A DNA stretch of 64,000 nucleotides, from contig JAILEG010000046.1 of the NCBI GenBank assembly GCA_024688365.1, positions 1-64,000 on the forward strand. The letters are read 5' to 3'. Position 1 is the stretch's first letter. Each line of letters starts with the position of its first letter. Source of the DNA: Prevotella sp. (GTDB lineage Bacteria > Bacteroidota > Bacteroidia > Bacteroidales > Bacteroidaceae). The notes below the pieces were generated by a model that saw only the letters and a list, made by a program, of their open reading frames with translations, was not told the DNA's origin and ran no database searches. Position numbers and translations under genes: made by a program. Positions 47,482 to 55,905 of the stretch are shown here, piece by piece.

Positions 47482-47748
47482 GCCACAACAGCAGCCAGCG
47501 GGAAGGCTCTGTCCCCCCTCACGAGTCATCGTACCCTTCCCTCCCCTACCGAAACGGGGAGGGAGGGCTAAGACATCAAGAGCTGTCATACCATGCCTGA
47601 GCGACAAGGGATTTCCCTTAGCAACCATCAGAGGCAAGGAAACCATATTCCTGAACATGAAAAACAGTCCTTGAAGACGCTGGAAGCAACTGATTTGTAA
47701 ACAAACAAGAAAAAATCACCCCTCTTTCATCATTTTCCTGCCAATTCA

Positions 47749-47780
47749 TTTGCAAGTAAACAAGAATTGATATACATTTG
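47749..47780 (+). promoter_or_regulatory. Promoter of the GntR-ABC operon
   Basis: TTTG (47749-47752), a 20-bp spacer, TACATTTG (47773-47780). The operator begins 1 bp behind it. Confidence 0.8.
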
Positions 47781-47781
47781 C

Positions 47782-47805
47782 AGTGTACTATAAACGTAGT
47801 ACACT
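47782..47805 (+). promoter_or_regulatory. Operator for the GntR regulator
   Basis: A perfect inverted repeat AGTGTACTA-TAAACG-TAGTACACT (9-bp arms, 6-bp spacer). It covers the expected transcription start, so a bound repressor would block initiation. A GntR-type regulator is the last gene of the operon, which suggests autoregulation. Confidence 0.78.
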
Positions 47806-47871
47806 ATAACAGGGCGATAATCAACAGATAAAATACATAAAAAGCAACAACCCCTTAAAAAGGAAAAGACT

Positions 47872-48693
47872 ATGATTCAAGTCAATGATCTCACATTCAG
47901 CTATCCCGGCAGCAAGCACAAGGTGTTTGAGGGACTGAACCTGCAACTGGAAAGAAACTGCATCTACGGGCTGTTAGGCAAGAACGGCATGGGAAAGAGT
48001 ACCCTGCTCTATCTCATCTCCGGCCTCCTGCGCCCCAAGAAAGGCAGCGTTATGGTTGACGGCTACACTGCCTCATCCCGCTATCCGGAGATGTTGCAGG
48101 AGACGTACATCGTGCCTGAGGAGTACAACCTGCCTGACATGTCACTGGAAAGCTACACGGAAATCCATGAGAACTTCTATCCCCGCTTCAGCCGGGAAAC
48201 CCTGAGGAAATGCCTTGGCGACTTCGAGATGCCCACCGATGTGAAGATGAAACAGCTCTCAATGGGACAGAAGAAGAAGGTGTACATGAGCTTCGCACTG
48301 GCAACAGGCTGTCACCTCCTGCTCATGGATGAGCCTACCAACGGACTTGACATCCCCTCCAAGGCTCTCTTCCGCAAGGTGGTGGCAGGCAACATGGCTG
48401 ATGACTCCTCGCTGATTATCTCCACCCATCAGGTGCATGACATCGAGCAGCTGCTTGACCACATCCTCATCCTTGACCATTCACAGTTTCTGCTCAACGC
48501 ATCGACCGAACAGGTCACCCAGGAGTATGCCTTCGGCTTCCGCCAGCCTGACGGGATGGACGGCAGCGTACTCTATTCTGAGCCATCCATCCAGGGCAAT
48601 GCCGTCATCAGCCAACGGCAGAAAGGTGATGCCGAGACGACTATCAACCTGGAACTTCTCTTCAATGCCGTCACATCAGGTAAACTGAAATAA
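47872..48693 (+). CDS. ABC transporter ATP-binding protein
   Basis: A 273-residue ATPase: Walker A GLLGKNGMGKST (about 35-46), signature LSMGQKKKVYMS (about 131), Walker B LLLMDEPTNGLD (about 150), and a switch His in STHQVHD. The C-terminal 60 residues are an extra domain after the ATPase core. The gene belongs to an operon of ATPase, GIN-domain protein, membrane protein and GntR regulator, in which the third gene is the likely permease partner. Substrate unknown; similar GntR(YtrA)-controlled ABC systems respond to envelope stress or antibiotics in Firmicutes. Confidence 0.92.
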   Translation: MIQVNDLTFSYPGSKHKVFEGLNLQLERNCIYGLLGKNGMGKSTLLYLISGLLRPKKGSVMVDGYTASSRYPEMLQETYIVPEEYNLPDMSLESYTEIHENFYPRFSRETLRKCLGDFEMPTDVKMKQLSMGQKKKVYMSFALATGCHLLLMDEPTNGLDIPSKALFRKVVAGNMADDSSLIISTHQVHDIEQLLDHILILDHSQFLLNASTEQVTQEYAFGFRQPDGMDGSVLYSEPSIQGNAVISQRQKGDAETTINLELLFNAVTSGKLK

Positions 48694-48712
48694 AAACAAG
48701 GAGGACAAAATA

Positions 48713-49444
48713 ATGAAAAAGATATTCTCAAACGCAATCATCATCAACATCGCCATCTGCATGATCGGCCTCACATCCTGCATCCGCAAGAAGCCCGACT
48801 ATGGCAAAGAGGTGACAAGAACCGTAAAGGTGAGCGAGTTTCAGCAGATAAAGTTAGACGGCAATGCCATCGTACATATCGCCCAGGGCAATAAGTATGG
48901 CGTGACCATAAAAGTAAAGGAAAAGCTGCTCCCTTACATCAAGGTGACGGAGAAGGACGGTGTACTGACCGTATTCCAGGATGATGTCCCCATGCAGCAG
49001 GCAAGCGGGGCCATCCACATCAATGACCTCGGAACCAACAACGGCACTGTGGCCAATGTCTATATCACCGTCAAGAACATCAAGTCGCTTGTCCAGCAAG
49101 GGAATGCCAGCATCGACATCGCTGAGCCTATGAGCCTGGATAGCCTGTACATGGGTATTGGGGGCAATTCGTCCATTGACATCAACCAGCTGACTGTCAA
49201 GGGCCTCAATGTGGTCATCCTGGGAAATGCCTCAGTCGACTTCAATAGTCTGACAGCTGACAAGGCCGCCTTCGGCATCAGTGGCAATGCCGACATGGAT
49301 GTTATCTTCAAGAATACAGGCGCAGCAATTGTCAAGGTACTGGGCAATGCCAGCATCAGTCTCAGCGGGACAACACAGAAGGAGATAGAACAGCACGTGA
49401 CAGGCAATGCCAGCATCACGGACAACACAACAAGAACAAAATAA
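48713..49444 (+). CDS. GIN-domain (DUF2807) lipoprotein
   Basis: A 243-residue lipoprotein with a signal peptide ending in IGLTSC (Cys about 23). It has one GIN (DUF2807) domain, a beta-helix-like repeat with typical steps VSEFQQIKLDGNAIVHI, VNIKSLVQQGNASIDI, VKGLNVVILGNASVDF and AIVKVLGNASISLSG. Proteins of this type sit at the cell surface or in the periplasm of Bacteroidetes; function unknown. It follows the ATPase by 19 bp, with an AAGGAGG Shine-Dalgarno sequence 8 bp before its ATG. Confidence 0.86.
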   Translation: MKKIFSNAIIINIAICMIGLTSCIRKKPDYGKEVTRTVKVSEFQQIKLDGNAIVHIAQGNKYGVTIKVKEKLLPYIKVTEKDGVLTVFQDDVPMQQASGAIHINDLGTNNGTVANVYITVKNIKSLVQQGNASIDIAEPMSLDSLYMGIGGNSSIDINQLTVKGLNVVILGNASVDFNSLTADKAAFGISGNADMDVIFKNTGAAIVKVLGNASISLSGTTQKEIEQHVTGNASITDNTTRTK

Positions 49445-49462
49445 AGAAGGAGGACACAACGT

Positions 49463-50266
49463 ATGAAAAAGTTTGATATCAACCGTTTCTTGCAGGTAAT
49501 GAAGCGTCTTGCGATGGTCCGTCAACGCGCTATCAAGCAAGTTTTCCTCGTCTTTGCAAGTTCCTTTCTCGTTTACGGGATCATGGTCTGTAACCCATTT
49601 ACATGGACCGCACGCACGAACGGGGAACTCACCACTGCCCTGGCAGCCAATTTCTCCGCAATGATAGTCGCTTCAGCGATAGCTTTCATGGTCTACAGCA
49701 GCTATGTCATCAGTGACTTAAAAGACCGACAGAGCCGTATCAGCGAGAGTATGCTGCCTGCAACCAACCTGGAGAAGTTCCTGGCACGGATCTTACTCGT
49801 ATTGGTAGTCTTTCCAATGCTTGCCTTTGCCGGCTTCCTGACAGCCGATATAGGGCAGCAAGCAGTCTCCATGCTCATTCACAGCGGTGGCAGAGCCTCC
49901 ATGCTGGGCATTATGACACAGGTTGACTCACAATCTTTTGAAGGACATCCCATACTTTTCACATCAGAACTGGTGCTGTTAGTCAATTCTTTCTTCGTTC
50001 TGAATGGCATGCTCTTCCGCAAAGCACCTTGGCTGAAGGCTATCATCGTCCTGATAATCATCGGTTTGCTGATGGCAGCAGGTGTCTCTGCACTGGCTTA
50101 TATGCTGGAAGTGCATACCACGTATGAGCTTTACATACCCAAGCAACTTAGTGACGGAGTCATTGGCGACCTGCTTAACTGGGCCTTGATTCTGCTGATG
50201 TACTGGGGGGCCTACAAGCTCTATACCCGCCTGCAGGTCATCAACAACCGCTGGATAAACATTTAA
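49463..50266 (+). CDS. Membrane protein, probable ABC permease
   Basis: A 267-residue polytopic membrane protein, about six helices. The N-terminal segment MKKFDINRFLQVMKRLAMV is basic and cytoplasmic, and helices follow at about 28-45, 62-80, 105-125, 160-180, 187-210 and 235-255. The pattern and the position after an ABC ATPase make it the likely permease partner, but it carries no motif that proves this. An AAGGAGG sequence lies 9 bp before its ATG. The ORF begins 18 bp after the GIN gene and ends 13 bp before the regulator. Confidence 0.72.
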   Translation: MKKFDINRFLQVMKRLAMVRQRAIKQVFLVFASSFLVYGIMVCNPFTWTARTNGELTTALAANFSAMIVASAIAFMVYSSYVISDLKDRQSRISESMLPATNLEKFLARILLVLVVFPMLAFAGFLTADIGQQAVSMLIHSGGRASMLGIMTQVDSQSFEGHPILFTSELVLLVNSFFVLNGMLFRKAPWLKAIIVLIIIGLLMAAGVSALAYMLEVHTTYELYIPKQLSDGVIGDLLNWALILLMYWGAYKLYTRLQVINNRWINI

Positions 50267-50279
50267 GAAAGGAGAGCCT

Positions 50280-50672
50280 ATGAACTTTAACGATAACAAG
50301 GCAATCTACGAGCAGATGGCTGACCGTCTTTGCGATGAGATCATAGCCGGGACATACAAGGCTGACGACCGCATCCCCTCCGTCCGCGAGTATGCTGTCA
50401 CGCTGCAGGTGAACACCAACACAGCGGTTAAGGCTTACGACCTGCTCTCCCGCGAGGAGATAATCTACAACCGTCGCGGATTAGGTTACTTCGTCGCAGC
50501 TGGCGCACGGGAGCAAATCATGGCTACCCGACGCAGGACTTTCCGCTCGCAGACTCTCCCCGCCCTCTTCCGTGAGATGCGCCTGCTGGGGATCAGCATT
50601 GAGGAAGTAGAAGAGGAATGGGATAAGAAACAACGGGCAGGAGACAACCAAGGTGCTGCAAGTGTTCCTTAG
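50280..50672 (+). CDS. GntR-family transcriptional regulator (YtrA type)
   Basis: A 130-residue regulator. The N-terminal winged helix (about 8-75) has the GntR pattern IYEQMADRLCDEIIAGTYKADDRIPSVREYAVTLQVNTNTAVKAYDLLSREE. The short C-terminal part has one helix pair and lacks the large effector-binding domain of FadR or HutC, which fits the YtrA subfamily. It is the last gene of the ABC operon, and the 24-bp inverted repeat at the operon promoter is its likely operator. The start ATG is preceded by AAGGAG. Confidence 0.9.
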   Translation: MNFNDNKAIYEQMADRLCDEIIAGTYKADDRIPSVREYAVTLQVNTNTAVKAYDLLSREEIIYNRRGLGYFVAAGAREQIMATRRRTFRSQTLPALFREMRLLGISIEEVEEEWDKKQRAGDNQGAASVP

Positions 50673-50756
50673 GCTGGACTTGTCAGAACACAACAAAAGG
50701 GCGGAACGGCCCTACAAGTCCACTCAAAGGATAGCAATAAATATAAATTCTCTCTT

Positions 50757-50793
50757 GACGGCAGAGTTGGGGCAGCGGTCCCGCTCTGCCGTC
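50757..50793. terminator. Hairpin between convergent genes
   Basis: GACGGCAGAG pairs perfectly with CTCTGCCGTC (10 bp, 17-base loop). It separates the GntR operon (plus) from the ABM-domain gene (minus). No long T-run follows. Confidence 0.65.
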
Positions 50794-50822
50794 TCTTGCG
50801 TAACGGGCAGACTGCAGCCCGC

Positions 50823-51533
50823 CTACTGCTGCACTTTCCTGAAGATGAGCGGCAGACTCTCAGGTGCCATCTGCCGCATGTCAACAAGGTCAAGGTGCTT
50901 CACCATGTGAAGCGTTCCCTGCTTATAGGCCTGGAAATGAGCCGTCCGGATGTGGTGCTGGTATGCCTCCTGTGAGGCATAGATCTCAAGTATGCGTATC
51001 CGGCAGTCATTCCGCAGCTGCTGCATGGGGTAGATACAGATGACTCCCGGCTCTTCCCTTACGGAGGTGGCACCCACATTATGGGCAAACTCCAGGTATT
51101 CCTTCAGATATTTCGGGTAGACTTCGATCTCGCTGATCCGCACAATCATGGAGCTGTCGGGACTGACTGCTGACTGACCGCTGAGAGACGGACGCATGGG
51201 GGTGAACACCTCCGCCTTCCGCTCCAGCCTGTACTTGGCACGAAGAGCCTCAGCCTGCTTCATGACAGCCGACTGATGATACCGGCGCAAGGCGGCCTCA
51301 TCTTCCCAACGGTCAATGAGCAGCACACCCTGTGGATTGTCCTGAGGAATAAAATAGTCATAAAGCAGGCAGCCAGGGATGGCCCTGATGGAGTCGGCCA
51401 GTCCGGTCCTGGTCATTTCCTCCATATATTTGAGGGCATTACCGTCAGGTGCATTGTAACGGATGTTGATGGTGATCTGCGCCTGGCTGGCTACAGAGAC
51501 CAGGAACAAAGCAATCGCAATAATCTTCTTCAT
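50823..51533 (-). CDS. Secreted protein with two ABM (monooxygenase-like) domains
   Basis: A 236-residue exported protein. The signal peptide MKKIIAIALFLVSVASQAQ is followed by two ABM-like domains (about 22-100 and 125-205), each a ferredoxin-like fold of YgiN/antibiotic-biosynthesis monooxygenase type. Family-like segments are GCLLYDYFIPQDNPQGVLLIDRWED and YHQSAVMKQ in domain 1, and PGVICIYPMQQLRNDCRIRILEIYASQEAYQHHIRTAHFQ in domain 2. Single-domain relatives dimerise to form the active site; here a fused pair would replace the dimer. Substrate unknown; periplasmic location is unusual. A TAACTTTG -7 element (51601-51608, minus) lies upstream. Confidence 0.8.
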   Translation of the reverse strand: MKKIIAIALFLVSVASQAQITINIRYNAPDGNALKYMEEMTRTGLADSIRAIPGCLLYDYFIPQDNPQGVLLIDRWEDEAALRRYHQSAVMKQAEALRAKYRLERKAEVFTPMRPSLSGQSAVSPDSSMIVRISEIEVYPKYLKEYLEFAHNVGATSVREEPGVICIYPMQQLRNDCRIRILEIYASQEAYQHHIRTAHFQAYKQGTLHMVKHLDLVDMRQMAPESLPLIFRKVQQ

Positions 51534-51701
51534 ATCTTATCTATCTGGTTTTTGGGAATGTCTTACTGGTATGCCTGACGGCATCACCAGGATTACCCTA
51601 CAAAGTTAGGCATATTACCCATAAGACACCATACCGCAATCTTGGTAATTTATACCTTTATTTCGGGTTCCGCTAACAAGGAAGCCTGGTCAGCCGCTGC
51701 A

Positions 51702-51989
51702 TCAAAATGCCTTCACATCATCATAGGCGGCCGACCTTCGGAACTTTGCCACCACGAAGGAGCATACGGCATGGATCTTCTTGCCATTCTCACGGGCATA
51801 ATCAGCGGCACTGTCCAGCAGTGCCGCAGCAATACCCTTTCCCTGATGGGATGGCTCCACAACGGTATGGGTGATGGCAAACCGGCTGTCATCCTCCCAT
51901 TCATAGGACATATAGCCCATGCGCTCCTCACCCTCATATGCCTCAAAGAGACCGCCTTGGCCTTGCTCTGTCTGTTTTATTTCCATCAT
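51702..51989 (-). CDS. Small GNAT N-acetyltransferase
   Basis: A 95-residue protein starting at the ATG at 51989 (MMEIKQTEQG); the track start at 52004 is a TTG codon. It has the short GNAT form: EGEERMGYMSYEW, THTVVEPSHQGKGIAAALLDSA (acetyl-CoA loop with GKGIA), and a C-terminal FRRSAAYDDVKAF segment. Its family, sometimes called YjdJ-type or DUF-type GNAT, is a minimal acetyl-CoA-binding fold whose acceptor is unknown. It begins 12 bp after the pirin stop and probably is cotranscribed. Confidence 0.85.
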   Translation of the reverse strand: MMEIKQTEQGQGGLFEAYEGEERMGYMSYEWEDDSRFAITHTVVEPSHQGKGIAAALLDSAADYARENGKKIHAVCSFVVAKFRRSAAYDDVKAF

Positions 51990-52000
51990 CTTGTGCTGTT

Positions 52001-52852
52001 TCAAATGTCTGAATATTCAATTTTCTGCTTAATAAATGTCCCATCATTCAACTCACGTAGGGCAGTCCGCAGCTCACTCTGCGTATTCATCACGATGGGA
52101 CCATACCATGCGATGGGCTCTCCTGTTGGAGGGGCTGACATCAACATCACCTCAGCACCATCCTTTCCTGCCTCAATGGTGACAGAATCACCCTCCCCCA
52201 GCCGCGCAGCCGTCTTCTCGGGCACACTGCTGCCACCTGACACCACATCGCCTACAAGCGTGAACAACATCACCGTATTCTCCTCCTTCACCTTTAGTGT
52301 GATGCTGGCATGGGCATCCAAGTGGATGTCATAATAATCAAGGGGAAGATACTTACCCTGCCAGCCCCTATGCCCCTCATACTCTCCGGTAATCAGGCGG
52401 AGCATTCCACCCTTGAAGGGAAACTCCTGAATCTCATCACGTGTTATTCCGTGATACGCTGGAGCGGCTTTCATCTTAGCATTCTTGGGCATGTTGAGCC
52501 AGAACTGCAGCCCCAAAAGGCTGTCACCTGCCGGCAATTCAGAGTGGAAAGCCCCTGAGCCAGCCGTGAGCCACTGCGCCTCACCATTGCTGATTGTCTG
52601 CCTGGTTCCCAGGTGGTCGCCATGCGTCATGCTTCCTTTGGCTATATAGCTTACAGTCTCTATACCACGGTGTGGATGGGTCGGGAACCCAGCCTGATAA
52701 TCCCTTGGATCTTCGCTGTCAAACGAGTCGAGCATCAGAAAGGGATCAAAGTTATATACATTATCGTGCCCCAGCACTCTCACCAGGCTTACTCCTGCGC
52801 CGTCAGTAGCCCGTACACCCTGTACTTTCTCTATGACTTTCCTTATCTTCAT
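52001..52852 (-). CDS. Pirin-family bicupin protein
   Basis: A pirin-type protein of 284 residues from the preferred ATG at 52852 (MKIRKVIEKVQGVRATDGAG). The track start at 52945 adds about 31 residues without family match; an intermediate start at 52873 is also possible. The metal-binding cupin pattern is in FPTHPHRGIETVSYIAKGSMTHGDHLG and the Glu in AQWLTAGSGAFHSE, all in the N-terminal cupin. Pirins of bacteria include quercetin dioxygenases, but many have no known substrate. A GNAT gene follows closely. Confidence 0.9.
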   Translation of the reverse strand: MKIRKVIEKVQGVRATDGAGVSLVRVLGHDNVYNFDPFLMLDSFDSEDPRDYQAGFPTHPHRGIETVSYIAKGSMTHGDHLGTRQTISNGEAQWLTAGSGAFHSELPAGDSLLGLQFWLNMPKNAKMKAAPAYHGITRDEIQEFPFKGGMLRLITGEYEGHRGWQGKYLPLDYYDIHLDAHASITLKVKEENTVMLFTLVGDVVSGGSSVPEKTAARLGEGDSVTIEAGKDGAEVMLMSAPPTGEPIAWYGPIVMNTQSELRTALRELNDGTFIKQKIEYSDI

Positions 52853-53238
52853 TGTCTGTTTTCCTTTCTTCATATAGTTGATTATACTCATGCCGCTGCA
52901 AGATAAATGCCAACTGACAGGCGGCAGGACGCTTCTCAGTCGCACACGACAGGTTGGCAGTGCTTGTCAGTCGTCCTTTGTTTTAATGACAACGTTACAG
53001 TTCCCAGGCAACCAAGGACTCCCCTTGCATCAATTTTATCATGTCAGCATAAATTTGAATCACACCATACCTGACCAATGACAATCCCGCCTATCCACTC
53101 GTCTTCCCTACTTATGGTGAGACAAGTACAGAACATGTATCATAGGGTTTTCCATATCACCTTATTATATTACAGCAGCACTCATAGACGTGCTGACATG
53201 CTGATTATACAGAGATGGAAAATACCTTAAATTGAGTA

Positions 53239-53269
53239 TTGCAATATTTCCACTGTCTTCCTACCTTTG
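53239..53269 (+). promoter_or_regulatory. Promoter of the TonB receptor operon
   Basis: ATTG-type -33 element (53238-53241), a 20-bp spacer and TACCTTTG (53262-53269). Transcription should start near 53276. Confidence 0.65.
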
Positions 53270-53350
53270 CACTCGAAATCTACATAATGAGTAAGATCAT
53301 AATTGGCTGAGCTTAGTCTGCAAACCTTTCAGCACAAATTAACTGCAAAC

Positions 53351-53488
53351 AGCCTGCAGCTGTCAGGCTTTTGCTGTAAGTCATAGGACCAGAACAGGCT
53401 ATGAGTCAGTACTGGGATAAAATCATTCTCTTATCCTGTCATGCCCACTCCCTAACTTAGGAAAAATCCTGTCAGGTGGAGGGACTCA
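53351..53488 (+). promoter_or_regulatory. Structured 5' leader of the TonB receptor operon
   Basis: Predicted stems: AGCCTG/CAGGCT (53351-53369), CATAG/CTATG (53382-53403), closing TGAGTC/GACTCA (53402-53488) around GGATAA/TTATCC (53415-53436) and CTCC/GGAG with inner AGGA/TCCT (53448-53481). This resembles a three-way junction. I cannot match it to a riboswitch class; an effector is not implied. Only experiments or a covariance search could settle it. Confidence 0.35.
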
Positions 53489-53549
53489 GATAAAAGACCC
53501 ACATCACACATATAATATAAACAGTATTTACAACCTGATTTTTAAGACA

Positions 53550-55895
53550 ATGAGACAAACCTTACGACTCTCCCTGAGTTTTTTCATCGTCCTCCTCTAC
53601 AGCGCGACAATCACTTTGGCACAGCCACGGAACGGATTGCGTGTCAAAGTAGCTGAGGAACTGACCAAAGAGCCAGTTCCTGGTGCAGTGATAAAATGTG
53701 GAAAGAGCCTCTATGTCACCGATGAAAACGGATCCTGCACCCTTCCCAATGTGTCCTCACCCCTGATAACCCTCTCGGTAAGAGCCATTGGCTATGAGGA
53801 AATCGCAGACCGCAGCTATCCTACGGGGAAGGTCACTGGACTTACCATCCTACTGAAGGAGTCGGTGAACATGTTGGGCAATGTGACCGTAAGCACCCTG
53901 CAAAAGCACACCAATACTCTGCAGCAAGCGGTGACAATAGACAGGAAAGTGTTGGAGAAATATTCCGCTCTCTCCCTCGGACACCTTCTTGAGCTTGTTC
54001 CAGGTATGAGCAGCATCAGTTCTGGCAGTACAATCGCCAAACCCGTCATACAAGGTATGTACGGTAGCCGTATCCTATTGATTAATGAAGGTGTACGGTT
54101 GGAAAGCCAGAGCTGGGGAGATGACCACACACCAGAAATTGACCACACAGGAGCAAGTATCATTGAGGTCATCAAAGGAGCAGAGGCTGTTCGCTATGGA
54201 TACGGGGCTATGGGCGGTGTGGTACTATTCAACCAGGCTCCGCTGCCTTATGGCAACCAAAGTCTGAAGGTGAACGGAACCATCAACATGGGCTACTCCT
54301 GTAACGGAAAGGGCTTTGACGGTGCCGGGTCAGTGGAGATGGGCTACCGCAACATCGGGCTGCGGCTGCACGGACTATATCAAAGGGCGGGAGACTACCA
54401 TACGGCAGACTATATGCTGAACAACACGGGGTATAGCCGCATCAGTCTCTCCAGTCTTATAGGATACCATAGCCGCAGACTAACTGCAACACTCTTTGCC
54501 AGCCTGTATTCCTCACGTGACGGGTTCTACTATGCCAGCAACATTTCAGACATCAACCAGCTGTTGGCCCGTTTTGAGGCTGGTCGTCCTGATGAGGAGT
54601 CTATCCACCCCTTTTCCTATCGAATCAAGCCACCTTTCCAACAGTCACAACATCTCACACTGAAGGGTGAGATGAAATATGTGTTCAGTCAAAGTCAAAG
54701 CCTTGCACTGAAATTATCCTACCAAAACAACCTACGCGAGGAGTTTGAGAACCGTAAGCAGGAAAAATACAGCTGGCTACCTGTACAGGACCTTCAGCTG
54801 AGTACCTACAGCTCAGAGGTTGTATGGGATGGGAAATGGAAGCCTTTCTGCATGCACTCCCAGGTTGGTCTCACGACTATGTACCAGCGCAACCATAACA
54901 TTCCCGGTACAAAACAACCAGCTTTCATCCCCAACTACAGTGCCTTGACCACGGGGGTCTTTGCCATGCACAAGGCAACTTTCCACAAAATGACCTGCTC
55001 TGCAGGCATACGTTATGATATCCGTGCCATGAGTGTGGATGGTTACACGGCATTGCAAAGCTTCAAATACTTCAGCGGCTTCCGCCTGTACCGAAATTTC
55101 ACCAGTATGCTTGCGACCCATTATCAGTTCAATAACAATCTTGAGGCACGTATCAACTTTGGTTGGGCATGGCGTCCGCCAGATGTCAACGAACTGTATG
55201 CCACAGGACTGCATCACGGAATCTACTGGGTAGTGGGCAATAAGAAGCTCACATCCGAGCATGGCTACAAGACGGTATTAGGCGGGAAGTACCATAACAA
55301 GTGGTTATCCATAGAGCCAAGTATCTTCTTCCAGTACGTGAACAACTACATCTATGACAACATAGGCCAGGGACTGGACCGTTTTCATAACCACCCGACG
55401 GGCAAGTACCCGAAGTTCATCTATGAACAGGACAATGCCCGCTTCCTCGGAGGAGATCTCACAGCCTGTGTCGTGCCTATAAAGGGATTCACACTCTCAG
55501 CCAAAGGCGAATGGATCAACGCACGCAACGTGAGCCAGGGGGCTTGGCTGCCATTCATGCCATCAGACCGTTATGGCATGGGACTCAACTACGCTGTGGA
55601 TCTCGGACGGCAGAACAACTGGCACGCAGCCTTATCCCTCGAAGGCTCCTATGTCACCAAGCAACGCCACTTCGACCCGGAAAAAGACCTCGTACCCGAT
55701 TCGCCTCCAGCATATGCCCTGCTGAAGGGTTCAGCAGAGCTGACAGTGGACTTGCCACACGGGCGCAGCATGAAGCTGATGCTGTTGGGCGACAACATAA
55801 CCAACAACCTCTACAAGGAATACACCGACCGCTTCCGCTTCTACGCACATGCCCGTGGAGCGCAATTCACACTGAGAACTATCATAAAATTCTAA
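53550..55895 (+). CDS. TonB-dependent receptor (CirA/ZnuD-like)
   Basis: A 781-residue outer-membrane receptor. The signal peptide ends ...ITLAQ. An N-terminal carboxypeptidase-like domain (about 28-105) precedes the plug (about 110-235, VTIDRKVLEKYSALSLGHLLELVPGMSS to IEVIKGAEAVRYGYGAMGGVV) and a 22-stranded barrel. Segments GVRLESQSWGDDHTPEID and PPDVNELYATGLHHGIYWV resemble those of ZnuD-like receptors, which take up zinc or heme in other bacteria. Ligand unknown. The barrel ends in ...FTLRTIIKF. It heads a four-gene operon with three lipoproteins, a set I know to be associated with DUF4876 proteins. Confidence 0.9.
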   Translation: MRQTLRLSLSFFIVLLYSATITLAQPRNGLRVKVAEELTKEPVPGAVIKCGKSLYVTDENGSCTLPNVSSPLITLSVRAIGYEEIADRSYPTGKVTGLTILLKESVNMLGNVTVSTLQKHTNTLQQAVTIDRKVLEKYSALSLGHLLELVPGMSSISSGSTIAKPVIQGMYGSRILLINEGVRLESQSWGDDHTPEIDHTGASIIEVIKGAEAVRYGYGAMGGVVLFNQAPLPYGNQSLKVNGTINMGYSCNGKGFDGAGSVEMGYRNIGLRLHGLYQRAGDYHTADYMLNNTGYSRISLSSLIGYHSRRLTATLFASLYSSRDGFYYASNISDINQLLARFEAGRPDEESIHPFSYRIKPPFQQSQHLTLKGEMKYVFSQSQSLALKLSYQNNLREEFENRKQEKYSWLPVQDLQLSTYSSEVVWDGKWKPFCMHSQVGLTTMYQRNHNIPGTKQPAFIPNYSALTTGVFAMHKATFHKMTCSAGIRYDIRAMSVDGYTALQSFKYFSGFRLYRNFTSMLATHYQFNNNLEARINFGWAWRPPDVNELYATGLHHGIYWVVGNKKLTSEHGYKTVLGGKYHNKWLSIEPSIFFQYVNNYIYDNIGQGLDRFHNHPTGKYPKFIYEQDNARFLGGDLTACVVPIKGFTLSAKGEWINARNVSQGAWLPFMPSDRYGMGLNYAVDLGRQNNWHAALSLEGSYVTKQRHFDPEKDLVPDSPPAYALLKGSAELTVDLPHGRSMKLMLLGDNITNNLYKEYTDRFRFYAHARGAQFTLRTIIKF

Positions 55896-55905
55896 CGACA
55901 AAAGA

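Larger units (their letters stand above)
47482..47871. other. Intergenic region with hairpin, promoter and operator
   Basis: After the HU-type gene there is a C/G-rich hairpin (CCTCCCC/GGGGAGG, about 47540-47568), then unremarkable sequence to 47740, then the promoter and operator of the GntR operon and a leader of about 85 bp. Confidence 0.7.
52946..53549. other. Divergent region with TonB-operon promoter and structured leader
   Basis: About 290 bp of unremarkable sequence upstream of the pirin gene, then a promoter at 53239-53269 and a leader of about 275 nt before the receptor ATG. The leader has several hairpin candidates (see the structured-leader entry). No ORF of note. Confidence 0.65.

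Noticed and set aside
53276-53549. Cobalamin riboswitch before the TonB receptor
   Set aside because: An AAGTCATAGGACC stretch recalls the B12 box, but the other conserved segments are absent or in the wrong order.
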